A stretch of DNA of 64,000 nt from NCBI RefSeq assembly GCF_025369935.1, contig NZ_CP104467.1:7261001-7325000 (forward strand), given 5' to 3'. Shown here in pieces: positions 62,246 through 64,000 of this stretch; position 1 is the stretch's first letter, and the number at the start of each line of letters is the position of its first letter. This stretch comes from Paenibacillus andongensis (GTDB taxonomy: Bacteria; Bacillota; Bacilli; Paenibacillales; NBRC-103111). The notes beneath the pieces are model-generated. The model saw nothing but the letters and a program-made list of their open reading frames with translations, ran no database searches and had not been told where the DNA came from. Position numbers and translations under genes: made by a program.

Positions 62246-63010
62246 ATGAGCAAGCTGAAAGGTAAAATCGCTTTAGTAACGGGAGCAAGTCGGGGAATTG
62301 GACGAGGAATTGCTCTGCGTCTAGCACAGGATGGCGCCATGGTCGCCGTACATTACGGAAAGAATTACGATGCTGCAGAGGAAGTGGTTCGTGAGATTCA
62401 ACATAAAGGCGGATCCGCCTTTACACTCGGTGCGGACTTGAGCGCCGTAAACGGCGTTCGTGATTTATATGTGGGCTTGGACGAAGCCCTGGAGAAGCGT
62501 ACTGGCGGGAATCAGTTTGATATTCTTGTTAATAACGCCGGAATCGGGCAAGCTGGAACCATCGAGGAGACGACGGAACAATCTTTTGATGAAGTCATGA
62601 GCCTCCATGTCAAAGCGCCTCTTTTCCTTATCCAGCAAGCATTACCGCGTCTGAGAGACGAGGGCCGCATCATCAATATCTCTTCGGCTGTTACCCGTTT
62701 GGCATTCCCAAATCTTCTGGGCTACAGCATATCAAAAGGTGCGCTCAACACACTCACCTTTGTCTTAGCTCAGCATCTTGGGAATCGCAACGTTACGGTG
62801 AACGCCATCTTACCGGGAATCATCGATACCGATATGAATGCCGAAACATTGCAGGATCCGGGTGGGCAGCAATTCGCCGTCGGTCTCTCCACGTTTAACA
62901 GATGGGGGCAGCCTGAAGATGTGGCTGATATCGCGGCCTTTCTTGCCTCTTCGGACAGTCGCTGGATAACGGGGCAATTGATTGATGCAAGCGGCGGATC
63001 TCATCTATAA
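62246..63010 (+). CDS. SDR-family oxidoreductase (FabG-like)
   Basis: 254 aa classical short-chain dehydrogenase. The NADP site is VTGASRGIGRGIALRLAQDG, NNAGIG is present, and the catalytic Ser, Tyr and Lys lie in NISSAVTRLAFPNLLGYSISKG. The C-terminus GQLIDASGGSHL is typical. The substrate is unknown. The start at 62246 (MSKLKGK) follows AAGGAG by 8 nt. It is a single-gene unit behind a palindrome-rich upstream region, which may hold its operators. Confidence 0.9.
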   Translation: MSKLKGKIALVTGASRGIGRGIALRLAQDGAMVAVHYGKNYDAAEEVVREIQHKGGSAFTLGADLSAVNGVRDLYVGLDEALEKRTGGNQFDILVNNAGIGQAGTIEETTEQSFDEVMSLHVKAPLFLIQQALPRLRDEGRIINISSAVTRLAFPNLLGYSISKGALNTLTFVLAQHLGNRNVTVNAILPGIIDTDMNAETLQDPGGQQFAVGLSTFNRWGQPEDVADIAAFLASSDSRWITGQLIDASGGSHL

Positions 63011-63023
63011 AATAGAATGACTA

Positions 63024-63051
63024 AAAAGCTTGGCGGATGCGCCAAGCTTTT
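63024..63051 (+). terminator. Intrinsic terminator of the SDR gene
   Basis: AAAAGCTTGGCG-gatg-CGCCAAGCTTTT, a perfect 12-bp stem. Confidence 0.88.
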
Positions 63052-63214
63052 AACAGCATTCATACCATTACTTCGCATTCGAATCCGCTTTTCGAGGAGA
63101 ACTTTTATAACGGCCCCTAAAATAACTGCGAAAGTGCAGGTATTTTGCTAAAAAGCGGTTTAGAAGTGGAAAAGCCTGCTAATATGCAGTTCGTTCCAGC
63201 CCTATAAATTCTTA

Positions 63215-63274
63215 TAAAAAAGCACCCCACCGATAGTAGGATGAGATGCTCAACGCATAGTCGGATAGGGTGCT
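63215..63274 (-). terminator. Terminator of the right-edge chemotaxis gene
   Basis: Minus-strand AGCACCC pairs with GGGGTGCT followed by TTTTTT. The long loop contains the direct repeat TGCTCAACGCA twice (63247 and 63271 region, + strand). The preceding 63100-63200 holds a gene-free spacer with repeated TGCAG words. Confidence 0.7.
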
Positions 63275-63286
63275 CAACGCAGTACT

Positions 63287-64000
63287 TTATTTCAACTTGA
63301 AGCGGTTGATTTGATCCTGTAGATCGACCGCCAGCACGCTAAGCGATTCGGAGGAGGAACTGATCTCTTCCATCGATTGCAGCTGCCCGCTTGCCGACTT
63401 GGCAATGGCTTGCAGTTGATCCATAGCCTGCTTTACGATACTGACTGTCTCCTGAGAAGAGGCTGCCACCTCTTCGGTTCCCGCTGATATTTCCTCGGAT
63501 GCGGCTGACACTTCTTGGATTTGGTCGTTAACATGATGAATCGAGGCCAGAATCGATTGAAACACTTGCCCAGCCGTTTGAACGAGTGCCGAGCCTTTCT
63601 CAACCTCTGAGAGTCCGCCTTGCATCGAGCTTGATGCCTCTTTCGTAGCATGGATCGTTTCACCGATAATGGAGGTGATGTTCACGGTCGCACTGCTAGT
63701 TTGCTCTGCCAACTTCTTAACCTCGCTAGCGACGACGGCGAAGCCTCTGCCATGTTCGCCAGCCCTTGCCGCTTCAATGGATGCGTTCAAGGCAAGCAGG
63801 TTGGTTTGCGAGGCAATTTCAGAAATAAAGCCAACAACTTGGCGAATTTGCTCGGATTTCTCCTCTAAGCTGTGCACTAGTTCGGCAGTATGTTCTACAG
63901 CATGACTGACTTGTCGCATTTGGGTAATGGCTTGTTGAATTTCCCCGTTTCCACGGCCAACCTCTTGAACGACGTTTTGCGCAGTTTCCGAGACATTCGC
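63287..64000 (-). CDS. Methyl-accepting chemotaxis protein, C-terminal part (cut by window edge)
   Basis: 238 residues of the cytoplasmic signalling hairpin. The frame is open through the window edge, beginning [15 protein letters not shown], so the sensing and membrane parts lie outside. The kinase-contact tip is [20 protein letters not shown], followed by [20 protein letters not shown]. The C-terminus DQINRFKLK resembles the end of the receptor at 49476 (MAHRFKL), so the two may be related paralogues. The input is unknown. Confidence 0.92.
   Translation of the reverse strand, partial: ANVSETAQNVVQEVGRGNGEIQQAITQMRQVSHAVEHTAELVHSLEEKSEQIRQVVGFISEIASQTNLLALNASIEAARAGEHGRGFAVVASEVKKLAEQTSSATVNITSIIGETIHATKEASSSMQGGLSEVEKGSALVQTAGQVFQSILASIHHVNDQIQEVSAASEEISAGTEEVAASSQETVSIVKQAMDQLQAIAKSASGQLQSMEEISSSSESLSVLAVDLQDQINRFKLK

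Noticed and set aside
1-64000. tRNA, rRNA, prophage, insertion sequence or defence island
   Set aside because: I looked for cloverleaf and rRNA-like blocks, transposases, integrases, restriction and toxin genes, and found none that could be supported.

Overview
The window looks like an ordinary chromosomal segment of a Paenibacillus-like Gram-positive endospore former. Shine-Dalgarno sites are strong (AAGGAGG type) with frequent GTG and TTG starts. Several gene neighbourhoods are typical of Bacilli: speE next to a PbpG-type penicillin-binding protein and ywhD, sigY-yxlC-yxlD, the ywqB/ywqA pair, and class II galT in a galK-galE-galT operon. Two classic Firmicute riboswitches are present. I see no rRNA, tRNA, CRISPR array, prophage or intact insertion sequence. 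Both edges cut genes: speE on the left and a chemotaxis receptor on the right.

Layout. 1-9 kb: spermidine synthase, class A PBP, YwhD, a gene remnant, an exported M1-type metallopeptidase with a membrane protein, a c-di-AMP riboswitch driving an NlpC/P60 wall hydrolase, a guanidine-I riboswitch driving a Gdx-type SMR exporter, and two small hypothetical genes. 9-21.7 kb: a methyltransferase with an N-terminal ribbon-helix-helix domain, a predicted beta-sandwich protein, two Dpp/Opp-type permeases without partners, an ABC exporter, a class 3 lipase, a pair of small membrane proteins, a DHA2 drug exporter, cysK, and a divergent SDR/XRE-regulator pair. 22-34.5 kb: exoA with a DUF3817 gene, a TetR/DUF4188 operon, DUF2306, a medium-chain dehydrogenase, an ArsR-rhodanese regulator with an MFS exporter, a sulfurtransferase, acetyltransferases, a pterin carbinolamine dehydratase and recQ. 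34.6-46.8 kb: the SWIM/SNF2 pair, a 0.9 kb simple-sequence gap containing (GGGTT)12, an EAL protein divergent from a CHASE3 hybrid kinase, an MFS transporter and a stand-alone PyrH-like kinase. 47-64 kb: a double-GNAT protein, the sigY operon with a likely autoregulatory ECF promoter, a Cache chemotaxis receptor, an AraC/SRPBCC pair, a nitrilase plus two GNAT genes resembling a split YhcX, a YhfP-type oxidoreductase, the gal operon with a divergent AraC regulator, an SDR with a palindrome-rich upstream region, and a partial chemotaxis receptor.

The genes form many short, independent units, mostly envelope, stress, efflux and signalling functions, and most are closed by clear intrinsic terminators. 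The only sizeable metabolic unit is the Leloir galactose operon.

The least explained signals are non-coding or structural. They include a 67-bp element present twice with a covarying stem, a perfect 32-bp palindrome followed by two copies of a related 32-bp repeat, long simple-sequence intergenic tracts, three probable gene remnants or unannotated short frames, and abrupt GC-rich blocks inside otherwise normal genes. I found no convincing multi-gene system that is wholly new.
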